Below are positions 18,829 to 34,970 of a stretch of DNA of 64,000 nt, in pieces. The notes beneath the pieces were generated by a model. The model was not told where the DNA came from. It saw nothing but the letters and a program-made list of their open reading frames with translations, and ran no database searches. The stretch is taken from the NCBI RefSeq assembly GCF_023273855.1, contig NZ_CP096884.1, positions 2,232,001 through 2,296,000 on the forward strand. Reading direction: 5' to 3'. Origin of the DNA: Seonamhaeicola sp. ML3 (GTDB lineage Bacteria > Bacteroidota > Bacteroidia > Flavobacteriales > Flavobacteriaceae). Every line of letters begins with the position of its first letter. The first letter of the stretch is position 1. The position numbers were made by a program, and so were the translations under genes.

Positions 18829-21576
18829 ATGAGAATTAACATCATATGCATAGCACTTTTGCAATGTCTGCTCTTAGGCTGTAATGAAATATCCAAAAAT
18901 ACAGTTCAAGTTCCAGAGCAATTGCGAGTTTCTGAAGGATTTCAAAATCCTTTAGGTTTTTATGATGCTACACCTTCATTTTCGTGGAAATTATCACAAA
19001 CTGTTAAAAATCAGATAGCATATAAAATTGTTGTAGCTTCAAAACCTGAATTGTTACCAAATCAACCAGATATTTGGAATTCAGGTAAGGTCACCTCAAA
19101 TCAATCTACTTTTGTAAAATATGAGGGAAAAACTTTAAAATCTAGACAAAACGTATTTTGGCAAGTTCAATATTGGGATGAAAATGATAACCTATCAAGT
19201 TGGAGTGAAACAGCTCAAATTGAAATGGGTTTACTATCTAATACTGATTGGAAAGCCAAATGGGTAAAGATTCCAGACCCAAAAGAATGGGAAACTACTC
19301 AATATGGTACACGATTATTCAGACCACAATATTTAAGAAACGATTTTAAATTAGATGCTGAAGTAAAAAAAGCACGATTATATATTACTTCAAAAGGCGT
19401 ATTTCAAGCACAAATTAATGGACAAAAAATTGAAAATGATGTGTTAACTCCAGGTTGGACACCTTATCACAAGCGTATTGAAACCCTAACCTATGATGTT
19501 ACTGAAAATTTACAGAATGATAAAAATTCCATAGGGATTATCCTCGCTGAAGGATGGCATTCAGGAAGATTTGGACCTCGAAGAAGATGGGACACTGTAG
19601 TTGCTCCTCCTCAAGTAATTTGTCAGTTAGAAATTGAAGATATTAAAGGAAATATAAAAACAATAGTCTCTGATAAAAATTGGAAAGCCACTAGAAAAGG
19701 GTCTATTAGAACATCAGGATTGTATGATGGTGAAGTGTATGATGCAAATTTTGAAATGCCAAATTGGAGTCAACCTAATTTTGATGACAGTTCTTGGGAA
19801 ACTGTGGAAACTGAAGACATCAATCCGAAAATCCAATTATTTCCTAAAAAGCATGCGCCCCTAAAAAATAAAATGGAGTTACAACCTGTTGAATTGATTC
19901 AAACAGAAGATAATTCAGTTTTATTCGATTTTGGTCAGAATATGGTTGGTGTTGTGCAGCTCAATATTCCCCTTAAAAGAGGCGATACCATTAAGCTAAG
20001 ACATGGTGAAATGTTGGATGCTAATGGTGAATTGTTCACGAAAAATTTAGGTTCTGCAAAATCTGTAGATTATTACATCGCGAAAGAAAATAAAGTAGTT
20101 ACTTGGCAACCTACATTTACCTTTCACGGTTTTCGTTATGTAGAGTTAAGTGGATTTAATTCAGCTTTCAAACCAGAAAAATCTTGGGTAACAGGATTGG
20201 TTCAGTATTCCGATTTTGAAATGCAAGGTCAATTCAAGTCTTCACACCCTAAACTCAACCAATTACATAGCAATATTCAATGGGGATTACGAGGAAACTT
20301 TTTTGATATACCTTTAGATTGTCCGCAGCGCAGTGAACGTTTGGGTTGGACAGGCGATGCGCAAGTGTTTATTCCTACTTCGCTATTCTTATCGGAAACC
20401 CATGCCTTTTGGTCTGCTTGGTTAGCAAGTATGCGCGAAGAACAATTTACCAACGGCGGTGTACCTGTGGTTGTGCCAAACTTTACCGGGAAATTTGCAC
20501 AAGCAGGTTGGTCTGATGCTTGTACCATTGTACCATGGGAGTTGTATTTTAGAACAGGTGACCTTGGCGTTTTAGAAGATAATTATGCCATGATGAAACG
20601 TTGGTGTGATTATCATACTTCAGAAGCAACAAACCATTTAAGCCACATGTCTACAGTTGGCGATTGGTTGCAGCCCTATTCTCAACAAAAAGATGACAGA
20701 AGAGGCGATACCCCGAATACCCTAATTTCTACAGCATTTTATGCGCAGTCTGTTAAATTAACTATGAAAGCCGCTAAAATTCTAGGTTTCAATGAAGATA
20801 AAAAGTATTATGAGCAACTTTTAGACTCAATTTCTATAGCTTTTGAAAACGAATATTTCAATAATGAAGGTAAAATAGAACAACCTTATACACCAACTCA
20901 AACAGGTTACTTATTGGCTTTAGGATTTGATATTTTATCTGAAGAAATAGCAAATAAGGCTATTCATCATTTGCTTAAAGAAATTGAAAATACCGATAAT
21001 CATCTAAGAACAGGGTTTATAGGCACGCCTTTACTAGCACCAGTTTTAGATAAAACAGGTCATACTGATAAATTGTTTGAAATTTTATTTAAAGAAACCT
21101 ATCCTTCGTGGTTTTACAGCATCAATCAAGGAGCTACCACAATGTGGGAACGTTGGGATGGATACACTCACGATAATGGTTTTGCAGATAGAGCCTTGTC
21201 CTTTAATCATTATGCTTATGGCGCAATTGGGCAATGGATGTACGAGCGAATTGCAGGTATTTCACCTTTAGAAGCAGGCTATAAAAAGATACTTTTTGCA
21301 CCTATGCCTCACTTAAAGTTAAATGAAGCTTCAGGGAGTTATGAATCACAATATGGAAAAATTACGTCTAATTGGAAGTTTGAGGGTAGCGATTTTATCT
21401 ACAATATTAGCATACCACCCAACACGTCAGCAAAAGTTATACTTCCATTTTTTAGCGATACAGCAAATTTGACTCTAAATGGTCAAACTCCTGTATTTGA
21501 TAAAGAAAAAAACACTGTAGTTATCGATGATTTAATCAGTGGAGACTATAAAATTATATATAAAAACGCGAGATAA
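18829..21576 (+). CDS. GH78 alpha-L-rhamnosidase, lipoprotein
   Basis: A 915-residue canonical GH78. The lipoprotein signal ends LLLGC (C18). Domains in order: fn3-like N domain (about 35-135, with PSFSWKL and VFWQVQYWD), rhamnosidase N domain (about 170-335, GWTPYHKRIETL, EGWHSGRFG), a further beta domain with FDFGQNMVGVVQL, the (alpha/alpha)6 catalytic barrel (about 475-810) and a C-terminal beta domain. The catalytic motif DCPQRSERLGWTGD gives D497, R501, E503 (acid) and D510; E774 in MWERWDGY is the base. It inverts and releases terminal alpha-L-rhamnose. It follows the GH88 gene by 61 bp and is only 2 bp from the GH106 gene behind it. Confidence 0.93.
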   Translation: MRINIICIALLQCLLLGCNEISKNTVQVPEQLRVSEGFQNPLGFYDATPSFSWKLSQTVKNQIAYKIVVASKPELLPNQPDIWNSGKVTSNQSTFVKYEGKTLKSRQNVFWQVQYWDENDNLSSWSETAQIEMGLLSNTDWKAKWVKIPDPKEWETTQYGTRLFRPQYLRNDFKLDAEVKKARLYITSKGVFQAQINGQKIENDVLTPGWTPYHKRIETLTYDVTENLQNDKNSIGIILAEGWHSGRFGPRRRWDTVVAPPQVICQLEIEDIKGNIKTIVSDKNWKATRKGSIRTSGLYDGEVYDANFEMPNWSQPNFDDSSWETVETEDINPKIQLFPKKHAPLKNKMELQPVELIQTEDNSVLFDFGQNMVGVVQLNIPLKRGDTIKLRHGEMLDANGELFTKNLGSAKSVDYYIAKENKVVTWQPTFTFHGFRYVELSGFNSAFKPEKSWVTGLVQYSDFEMQGQFKSSHPKLNQLHSNIQWGLRGNFFDIPLDCPQRSERLGWTGDAQVFIPTSLFLSETHAFWSAWLASMREEQFTNGGVPVVVPNFTGKFAQAGWSDACTIVPWELYFRTGDLGVLEDNYAMMKRWCDYHTSEATNHLSHMSTVGDWLQPYSQQKDDRRGDTPNTLISTAFYAQSVKLTMKAAKILGFNEDKKYYEQLLDSISIAFENEYFNNEGKIEQPYTPTQTGYLLALGFDILSEEIANKAIHHLLKEIENTDNHLRTGFIGTPLLAPVLDKTGHTDKLFEILFKETYPSWFYSINQGATTMWERWDGYTHDNGFADRALSFNHYAYGAIGQWMYERIAGISPLEAGYKKILFAPMPHLKLNEASGSYESQYGKITSNWKFEGSDFIYNISIPPNTSAKVILPFFSDTANLTLNGQTPVFDKEKNTVVIDDLISGDYKIIYKNAR

Positions 21577-21578
21577 AT

Positions 21579-24500
21579 ATGAAATATAAACTGAGTTTAG
21601 TTTTAATAATATACTGCTTTGTTTTTGGTGTAACAAAATCCAATGCACAAGAAAATGAAAATTCTTCTATTGAACAAAACTTCAAAAATCCTCCAGCTTC
21701 AGTTAAGCCTCGTACTTGGATGCACGCCATAGATGGAAACATGAGTAAGGAAGGTCTGACTAAAGACTTAGAGGCGATGCAACGTGTGGGTATTGGTGGT
21801 ATTTTATTATTCAATATCGACCAAAAAATTCCAGATGGAAAAATAAAATATGGCTCACCTGAACATCACGAAATGTTAAAACATGCAGCAGCAGAATGTG
21901 AGCGTTTAGGCTTGAGTTTTGGAATACATAATTGCGATGGTTGGTCTTCAAGTGGTGGTCCTTGGATTACACCAGAACAAAGTATGAAAATGCTGGTTTG
22001 GAGCGAACTTCAAGTAAAAGGAGATCAATTAAATGTAAAGTTACCACAACCCACGAAAAGGGAAGACTACTACAAAGATGTTGCTGTTTTAGCGTATCCT
22101 TCACTACCTTCTGAATTAGATGATGCTTCCAATAAGCCTATCATTACATCATCAGTACTAAATGCAAAAACAGAAGGTTTAGTTGATAATTTACTTGATG
22201 GTAGATTAGTACTTCCTAAAAAGAAAAATGCACTTCCTTGGTTACAGTATGAGTATCCAGAGGTAAAGACGATTCGTTCGGTTTTAATCGTCTGTAACCA
22301 ACGTGACCCAATTGCTACACTGCAAGTCTCTAATGATGGTATTAATTTTACAGCGGTTCGAGAACTTTATACAGTACGTACAGGAAAAAGAGAGTGGACT
22401 ATTAATGATAGTTTTGAGGCTGTAACGTCAAAGTACTTTAGAATAACGTTTAACCAAACAATGTCTTTGCAAGAAGCCCGTTTATCCAATACGCAAAGCA
22501 TTCACAATGTCATGGGGCGTATTAGTATGGGACGTACAGAAGACTCGAATTTGACACCTATTGGACAACCTGAAAAGTCTATGGTTATTGATAAAAGCAG
22601 TATCATAAACTTAACGTCACACCTAAAACCTGATGGTTCATTGCAAGCAAAATTACCAAAAGGTGACTGGACGATAATGCGTTTTGGTTATACATCAACA
22701 GGAGCGTTTAATAATCCTGCTTCAGATGCTGGTAGAGGTTTAGAATGTGATAAATTTAGCAAACTAGCTTTTAAAACTCATTACGATGCTTTTGTTAAAA
22801 AAGTAATTGAGAACACCAAAAAAATAGCACCAAATGCAATGCAATATGCAGAGATAGACAGCTACGAAATGGGTGGACAAAATTGGACTGATAATTATGA
22901 GCATTTATTCAAAGAAAAATATGGGTATAATTTAATAGATGTTTTACCTCTTTATGCAGGGCGTTTTGTGGAAAGTCATGAGGTTTCTGATGCTATACTT
23001 TGGGATGTACGTCAATTCAACTGTCATTTAATGGCAGAGAATTACTTTGGTTATTTTGCGGAGTTGTGTAAACAAGATGGTATTAAAAGTTATATAGAAC
23101 CTTATGGTTTTGGACCACTCAATGATTTAGATGTTGGTGCCAAAGCAGATATTAATATGGGCGAATTCTGGATGGGTCGCGAAATGACTATGGTTCAGTC
23201 TGCGGTATCTGCCTCGCATATTTACGGTAAAAATGTGACCTCAGCAGAATCCTTTACATCAAATCCACAGATTAACTGGAAAGGGCATCCTGCACTAGCA
23301 AAAACTTCAGGTGATTTGGCTTGGGTATATGGTGTCAACGAATTTATGTTTCATCGTTTTACGCATCAAGCCAACCCAAATGTTGCTCCTGGAATGACCA
23401 TGGGTAGATGGGGTTTTCATTTTGATAGAGTTCAACCTTGGTGGGATAATGCAGGAAAAGCTTGGTTTACCTATATGATGCGTGGACAGTACTTGTTACG
23501 TCAAGGAGTTCCTGTATCCGATTTTTTAGTTTTTATTGGCGGTGGTTCTCCAAACTCAGTGTATTTGCGTAAAGATTTTGAACCCGAAATTCCAGTAGGA
23601 ACAAACTTTGATTGTACCAATGCTGATGTACTTTTCAATCGTGTAAAGATTAAAAATAAAACCTTAGTACTTCCCGAAGGTACAACTTATAAGAGTTTAG
23701 TACTTAAAAATTCTAAAAAATTAAGTCTGTCGAGTTTAAAACGGATTTATGAAATAGCAAAAACGGGAGTTCCTGTAATTGGCGAATTACCTGAGCAATC
23801 AGCAGGCTATTTCAATACTGCTGAAGAGAAAGCTGAGTTTTCAAAAATTGCAGCGGCCTTTAAAGCCTTACCAAATGTATATGCTGGTTTTTCTTGGGAA
23901 AAAATGATGAATAAAGAAAAGATTGTCAGTGATTTTACTATTGAAGGTCGAGATGATATACCTTTTATTCATCGAAAAGAAGAGAAGATGGATATGTACT
24001 TTTTCTTCAACCCAAATGACTCAAAGCAACTGTTTGAATGTAATTTTAATATTGAAGGGAAAATTCCAGAACTATGGAATCCGATGAATGGTGAAATTAT
24101 TAAAACGGCTCAGTTTAAACATCAAAATGGTAAAACCAAAGTTTGGATTCATTTGGAGGCTGAAGAATCTGTATTTGTGGTATTTAAAGAAGCGTCAGTA
24201 GGTGTACCTACAATTACAGATATTGATAAAATTTCATCGGCATCTTATGTATTAACTTCTACGAATGCATTGCAAGAAGAAAAACCAGGAGAAACTATAG
24301 ACCTAACTTTTGAAGATGATTGGAGTGTTATTTTTCCAAGCCTAAATTCCGAAGAAAAACGTTTCAAATTCCCAGAATTGATAGATTTATCGAAACATGA
24401 TGTTGAAGACATAAAATATTATTCTGGAACTGCTGTTTATGAAAACGAATTTAAAATTAGTAGAAAACAACTGGCTAAAAATACAATGTATACCTTAGAT

Positions 24501-24866
24501 TTAGGAGAAGTAGCCATAGCAGGAAAAGTTACTGTAAATGGAACTGATTTAGGAGTAGTTTGGAAAGCACCTTTTGAAATAGATATTACTTCGGTATTGA
24601 AAAAAGGTATCAATACTATAAAAATAGAAGTGAGCAACCAATGGACAAATCGACTTATTGGTGATGAACAATATCCAAATGAAACTGGATTTAACAGAAA
24701 AGCTGAAGTGATGCCAGATTGGTTTTTAAACAACGAGCCAGCACCTTTAAAAAAGCGTTCTACGTTTACAATTACCAATTTTTACGGACGTGATAAAACC
24801 TTACTATCAGCAGGTTTAATCGGACCAATTACAATAAAAACAACCAAGAAAACAACTATAAAATAG
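21579..24866 (+). CDS. GH106-like alpha-L-rhamnosidase (first copy)
   Basis: A 1095-residue enzyme with a Sec signal (residues 1-23, SNAQ). The TIM-barrel start is RTWMHAIDGNMSKEGLTKDL, typical of GH106, followed by IHNCDGWSSSGGPW. Two glutamates fit the catalytic pair of the family: E430 in DSYEMGGQNW and E557 in SAESFTS, 127 residues apart. The middle contains a discoidin-like insertion (about 185-305) and a C-terminal galactose-binding-like beta-sandwich (VNGTDLGVVWKAPFEIDIT). GH106 enzymes are inverting, calcium-dependent alpha-L-rhamnosidases, known from pectin (rhamnogalacturonan) degradation. The gene is 2 bp after the GH78 and 47 bp before a second GH106, so all are co-transcribed. 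Family confidence is high; linkage is not known. Confidence 0.88.
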   Translation: MKYKLSLVLIIYCFVFGVTKSNAQENENSSIEQNFKNPPASVKPRTWMHAIDGNMSKEGLTKDLEAMQRVGIGGILLFNIDQKIPDGKIKYGSPEHHEMLKHAAAECERLGLSFGIHNCDGWSSSGGPWITPEQSMKMLVWSELQVKGDQLNVKLPQPTKREDYYKDVAVLAYPSLPSELDDASNKPIITSSVLNAKTEGLVDNLLDGRLVLPKKKNALPWLQYEYPEVKTIRSVLIVCNQRDPIATLQVSNDGINFTAVRELYTVRTGKREWTINDSFEAVTSKYFRITFNQTMSLQEARLSNTQSIHNVMGRISMGRTEDSNLTPIGQPEKSMVIDKSSIINLTSHLKPDGSLQAKLPKGDWTIMRFGYTSTGAFNNPASDAGRGLECDKFSKLAFKTHYDAFVKKVIENTKKIAPNAMQYAEIDSYEMGGQNWTDNYEHLFKEKYGYNLIDVLPLYAGRFVESHEVSDAILWDVRQFNCHLMAENYFGYFAELCKQDGIKSYIEPYGFGPLNDLDVGAKADINMGEFWMGREMTMVQSAVSASHIYGKNVTSAESFTSNPQINWKGHPALAKTSGDLAWVYGVNEFMFHRFTHQANPNVAPGMTMGRWGFHFDRVQPWWDNAGKAWFTYMMRGQYLLRQGVPVSDFLVFIGGGSPNSVYLRKDFEPEIPVGTNFDCTNADVLFNRVKIKNKTLVLPEGTTYKSLVLKNSKKLSLSSLKRIYEIAKTGVPVIGELPEQSAGYFNTAEEKAEFSKIAAAFKALPNVYAGFSWEKMMNKEKIVSDFTIEGRDDIPFIHRKEEKMDMYFFFNPNDSKQLFECNFNIEGKIPELWNPMNGEIIKTAQFKHQNGKTKVWIHLEAEESVFVVFKEASVGVPTITDIDKISSASYVLTSTNALQEEKPGETIDLTFEDDWSVIFPSLNSEEKRFKFPELIDLSKHDVEDIKYYSGTAVYENEFKISRKQLAKNTMYTLDLGEVAIAGKVTVNGTDLGVVWKAPFEIDITSVLKKGINTIKIEVSNQWTNRLIGDEQYPNETGFNRKAEVMPDWFLNNEPAPLKKRSTFTITNFYGRDKTLLSAGLIGPITIKTTKKTTIK

Positions 24867-24913
24867 TTTTAACTAAACCTATTGAAACAGACACTATAAA
24901 ACTAACTTTACTC

Positions 24914-27900
24914 ATGAAAAAAATGTCAACTTATCAACCAAAATTATTGTTGCTTCTAGTATTTGTTCTACTATGTTCATGTAATGAATCAAAGAGTCAA
25001 CAAATTTCAGAACAGAAATTCGAAGTCATCAAATCGGATTTCGTTACGCCTTCCGAAGAAAATACCATTTGGTGTTATTGGTATTGGATAAATGATGATA
25101 TCTCAAAAGATGGTATTACCAAAGATTTACTGGCCATGAAAAAAGCTGGAATTGGTGGTGCCTTAATAGGCAATATCAATCCTGCACATAAAGATGGAAA
25201 AGTCCCGATGTTGAGCGAAGATTGGTGGAGTCACATGGTGCATGCTGTTGTAGAAGGCAAGCGTATTGGGGTAGATATTGGTATTTTCAATTGTCCTGGT
25301 TGGAGTCAAAGTGGTGGGCCATGGGTAGATTATACCAAGGCGATGCGTTATTTAACTTTTAGTGAAACTATGGTTTCAGGAGGTAAAGCATTAACATTAT
25401 CATTAAAAAAGCCAAAAGAAAAGTTTCAAGACACCCACACTTTTGCGTTCAAATCTTCAGATGTTGAAAAAAGAAGCACACAATTTATTCCTACAAAAAT
25501 TACTGCTAACTGGAGCGATGTTGATATAAGTGTTTTGTCTGATGGCAATAAGGAAGCAGATACCAGCTTTAAACTAAAGAAAGGAAAACCTTTAGAAATT
25601 AGTTTTGACCTTGCTGAACCGATTACAGCACGTTCTATAACTATTATTCCAAGTAGAGCGTTTAAATGTAATATGAGTTTATTTGCTGTGATTGATGGTA
25701 AAGAGAAATTAGTAAAAGAATTTCAGTTTGACCGTTTTCGCATTACACCAAATGTAGCGTCAATCGAAACAGGCGATTTCGCAACGGTTTTACCAGAAAC
25801 GAAAGCCGATAAATTCATTCTAAAATGCACTAATTTTAGAGATAAAAGAGGTGGATATGGTTTTGCTGAAATCAACATCTCTGAAGCTCCTGTACTGGAT
25901 AAATACATAGAGAAACAATTGGGTAAAATGCATTCCACACCAAAACCTGATTGGGATACCTACATTTTTGGAAGACAAGAAGAACTAAAAGACAAGAGTT
26001 TTACGATTAACCCAGATGGGGTTATCGATTTGAGTGATAAATTGGATGAAAATGGCGTTCTAAATTGGGATGCACCAGAGGGGAATTGGACGATTATGAG
26101 AATGGGAATGACCCCAACAGGTACAAAAAATGCACCGGCTGCACCTCAAGGTGTTGGTTATGAAATTGATAAAATGAATAGCGGTTTGGCACAATATCAT
26201 TTTGATAATTTTGTAGGTGAATTTTTAAAGCGTATTCCAGAAGAAAGCAAATCAGCTTTTAAATATGTTGTAGCAGATAGTTACGAACAAGGTTCTCAAA
26301 ACTGGACAGATGGTTATGAAGTAAAGTTCAAAGAAAAATACGGATACGACCCTATTCCATTTTTACCAGTGTTGTCTGGTAGAATTGTAGGAAGTGTGGA
26401 ACTATCCGAACGTTTTCTTTGGGATTTACGTCGTTCTATTGCCGATGATGTGGCTTACGAATATGTAGGAGGTCTTAAAAAAGCAAGTAACAAACACAAT
26501 TTAAAAACTTGGCTAGAGAATTATGGACATTGGGGTTTTCCTAGTGAATTTATGATGTATGGTGGCCAGTCGGATTTAGTTGCTGGCGAGTTTTGGAATG
26601 AAGGAACATTGGGTAATATCGAATGTAAAGCTTCCTCTTCTACAGCACATACGTATGGTAAACCAATTACTTCTGCTGAAGCATTTACCTCATCTAGAAG
26701 AGCCTATTTAAGGCATCCTGAAATGCTTAAAAAACGAGGCGATTGGGCATTAACCGAAGGTATCAATCATTTTGTACTGCATTTGTACATTCAACAACCA
26801 GATGATAATAGAAAACCAGGAATGAATGCTTGGTTTGGTACAGAATTCAATCGTCACAACACTTGGTTTAGTCAAGCAGATAGCTATTTTGATTATTTAC
26901 GTCGTTGTCAACACTTATTGCAACAAGGTAAATACGTAGCTGATGTTTGTTATTTTATTGGGGAAGATGCTCCTATTATGACTGGAGGTAGATTACCAGA
27001 AATTCCAAAAGGGTATTCCTACGATTATATAAATGCAGAAGTCATTATAGACAGACTTTCTGTTAAAGATGGTCGTTTTGTATTGCCAGATGGTATGAGT
27101 TATAAAGTAATGGTATTACCACCTTTTAAAACCATGCGTCCAGAACTATTGACCAAGTTGGAACAATTAGTTGCGCAAGGAGGAACAATTTTAGGACAAA
27201 AACCAGAAAAATCACCAAGTTTAACAAATTATCCTACATCTGATGAAATAGTAAACGATTTGGCAAGTAAAATGTGGAATGCCAATTATGTCGATGGCAA
27301 AATGAAAGCAACCTATGGAAAAGGAAAAATTTGGGATGGTTATGAGCTAGCTGAAGTTTTTTCAGAACTAAATTTAGCTAAAGACCTTGATGTTCCAGCA
27401 GATACGCCCATACTTTGGATACACAGAAACATGCCAGGTATGGATGTTTATTTCATATCAAACCAAAGTGATGACAAACTAGACATAGCACCTGTTTTTA
27501 GAACCGATAAAGGTTTAAAACCACAATTATGGAATGCCCTAACCGGAGAAATTAGAGACTTGCCAGAGTATGAAATAACTCCAACTGGAATTAAAGTACC
27601 ACTACAATTTGAAGGAGCGCAAAGTTGGTTTGTTGTTTTTAATAAGGAAGCCAAAACCGATAAAGCATCTAATTTCCCAGAATACAAACCGCTAGTAACA
27701 TTAGATAAAGACTTTAATGTCGATTTTCAAAATAAAGAGATAGGACCAAAAGAAACCCTTTTGTTTAACAAACTACAAGATTGGTCAACTTCAGATAATG
27801 AACAGATAAAATTCTATTCAGGTACAGCAAAATATACCAAAACCTTTACAATTGAAGAACTTCCTGAGAATCAAGAAATGTATATCAATTTAGGAAACGT

Positions 27901-28171
27901 ATCAGTGATGGCGAAAGTGAAATTAAATGGAAAAGCTATTGGAGGTGTATGGATGGCACCTTACCGATTAAATATTTCAGAAGCTATCAAAAAAGGGGAA
28001 AACAAACTAGAAATAGAAGTCGTAAACTTATGGCGTAATCAATTGATTAGAGATAAATCTCGTGCAGAAGACGAAAAGTACACTTGGATAGTTATCGATA
28101 AAATCACACCTGAATCTCCATTGCAAAAATCAGGTTTGATGGGGCCTGTTGTAATTGAAACTTTTAAGTAA
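24914..28171 (+). CDS. GH106-like alpha-L-rhamnosidase (second copy), lipoprotein
   Basis: A 1085-residue paralogue of the preceding gene. It has a lipoprotein signal ending LLCSC. The barrel begins with CYWYWINDDISKDGITKDL and IFNCPGWSQSGGPW. The catalytic pair is E458 in DSYEQGSQNW and E589 in SAEAFTS, 131 residues apart. A discoidin-like region lies around residues 190-330, and the C-terminal beta-sandwich contains VKLNGKAIGGVWMAPYRL. The sequence is well diverged from the first copy, so the two probably cleave different rhamnosidic linkages. The gene is the last intact one before a 670-bp stretch of sulfatase pseudogenes. Confidence 0.87.
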   Translation: MKKMSTYQPKLLLLLVFVLLCSCNESKSQQISEQKFEVIKSDFVTPSEENTIWCYWYWINDDISKDGITKDLLAMKKAGIGGALIGNINPAHKDGKVPMLSEDWWSHMVHAVVEGKRIGVDIGIFNCPGWSQSGGPWVDYTKAMRYLTFSETMVSGGKALTLSLKKPKEKFQDTHTFAFKSSDVEKRSTQFIPTKITANWSDVDISVLSDGNKEADTSFKLKKGKPLEISFDLAEPITARSITIIPSRAFKCNMSLFAVIDGKEKLVKEFQFDRFRITPNVASIETGDFATVLPETKADKFILKCTNFRDKRGGYGFAEINISEAPVLDKYIEKQLGKMHSTPKPDWDTYIFGRQEELKDKSFTINPDGVIDLSDKLDENGVLNWDAPEGNWTIMRMGMTPTGTKNAPAAPQGVGYEIDKMNSGLAQYHFDNFVGEFLKRIPEESKSAFKYVVADSYEQGSQNWTDGYEVKFKEKYGYDPIPFLPVLSGRIVGSVELSERFLWDLRRSIADDVAYEYVGGLKKASNKHNLKTWLENYGHWGFPSEFMMYGGQSDLVAGEFWNEGTLGNIECKASSSTAHTYGKPITSAEAFTSSRRAYLRHPEMLKKRGDWALTEGINHFVLHLYIQQPDDNRKPGMNAWFGTEFNRHNTWFSQADSYFDYLRRCQHLLQQGKYVADVCYFIGEDAPIMTGGRLPEIPKGYSYDYINAEVIIDRLSVKDGRFVLPDGMSYKVMVLPPFKTMRPELLTKLEQLVAQGGTILGQKPEKSPSLTNYPTSDEIVNDLASKMWNANYVDGKMKATYGKGKIWDGYELAEVFSELNLAKDLDVPADTPILWIHRNMPGMDVYFISNQSDDKLDIAPVFRTDKGLKPQLWNALTGEIRDLPEYEITPTGIKVPLQFEGAQSWFVVFNKEAKTDKASNFPEYKPLVTLDKDFNVDFQNKEIGPKETLLFNKLQDWSTSDNEQIKFYSGTAKYTKTFTIEELPENQEMYINLGNVSVMAKVKLNGKAIGGVWMAPYRLNISEAIKKGENKLEIEVVNLWRNQLIRDKSRAEDEKYTWIVIDKITPESPLQKSGLMGPVVIETFK

Positions 28172-28185
28172 GAATCAATCAAAAG

Positions 28186-28345
28186 ATGAAACATTTTATC
28201 ATAGTATTGTGTGCATTACAATTAATATCTTGTAAGGTCCTATCAAGAAAGAAAAACAGAAGTAAAAAAGTAGCAAATGTAGTTTTTATTTTAACTGATT
28301 AATGGAGGGCTCAAGACCTTGGTTTTGCAGGGAACATTCAAGTTA
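28186..28345 (+). pseudogene. Sulfatase N-terminal remnant
   Basis: ATG 28186 starts a lipoprotein signal (LQLISC) followed by VANVVFILTD, the opening strand of an S1 sulfatase. At codon 39 (28300-28302) a TAA replaces the second Asp codon, after which the frame continues WRAQDLGFAGN, as in iduronate-2-sulfatase-like enzymes. Similarity fades soon afterwards and no catalytic Cys segment is present. It is a dead fragment located 14 bp after the GH106 stop codon, where an intact sulfatase gene of the same operon once stood. Confidence 0.75.
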
Positions 28346-28450
28346 TAGCGCCTGTTACATCAATAAGTTTTTCTAATTCATTATTAATTTTTGTCACCTA
28401 TTTTATAGATTTTATTGTCATAACATTAAGTATCAAATATAACCGTGAGA
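28346..28450 (+). other. Short AT-rich spacer between two pseudogenes
   Basis: This stretch connects the two sulfatase remnants. I see no coding signal, no convincing promoter and no repeat in it. Confidence 0.4.
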
Positions 28451-28824
28451 ATGACATTAATAGTAATTATTGGTACGATGCTAATAGTATTTTATAGTTC
28501 CTGTTATAATCAACCTAAAACTAAGAGTAAGCCAAATATCTTAATATAAAACATTGATGATATGAGGTGGAAAGATGTTGGTTTTTGGGAAGTGAATATT
28601 ACGAAATGCCAAATATAAAAGCACTTTCCGCCAAAGGTATGGTATTTACTAATGGTTATGCAGCATCCGAAAATTGTGCACGCAGTAGAGCTTATTTAAT
28701 AACTGAACTTTGGATTCCGCGGCACTATATTTAAATGGTAAATTCTTCCGAAAGAGGAGAGTCCAAAGACCGTAAATTCATGCCAACACCTAATAACACT
28801 ATATTGACACCTGAATACAAATAA
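28451..28824 (+). pseudogene. Second sulfatase remnant, decayed relative of the gene at 39829
   Basis: ATG 28451 begins a lipoprotein signal (VFYSSC) and then NIDDMRWKDVGF, PNIKALSAKGMVFTNGYAA, SENCARSRAYL and VNSSERGESKDRKFM. These match the N-terminal 125 residues of the intact sulfatase at 39829 nearly position by position. Damage includes an in-frame TAA after ILI (about 28547), loss of one base at the Met codon in GFMGSEYY, a stop inside HGIY, and Pro changed to Arg in the C-x-P-x-R motif (NCARSRA). The last two thirds of the gene are gone and the GH2 gene starts 18 bp behind. It is a truncated, inactive duplicate. Confidence 0.85.
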
Positions 28825-28842
28825 TAAAATAAGACTAAAAAA

Positions 28843-34838
<5,996 letters not shown>

Positions 34839-34884
34839 AAATTAATTTATGGGAAAAACTCATATAAAATATTTGAGTACATTG

Positions 34885-34920
34885 CGTGAAATAAACAGGA
34901 GATAGAAAAATTATTTCACG
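34885..34920 (+). promoter_or_regulatory. 10-bp perfect inverted repeat upstream of a sulfatase gene
   Basis: In the 132-bp gap before the sulfatase at 34971, CGTGAAATAA (34885-34894) is repeated inverted as TTATTTCACG (34911-34920) with a 16-base loop. There is no T-run behind it, so it is more likely a regulator-binding site or an mRNA hairpin than a terminator. The gap is one of the larger ones in the forward gene run, which makes an internal promoter plausible. Confidence 0.4.
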
Positions 34921-34970
34921 TGTATATGTGTCCAAATACTTAAATAATACATTAAAAGTAAATCACGGTA

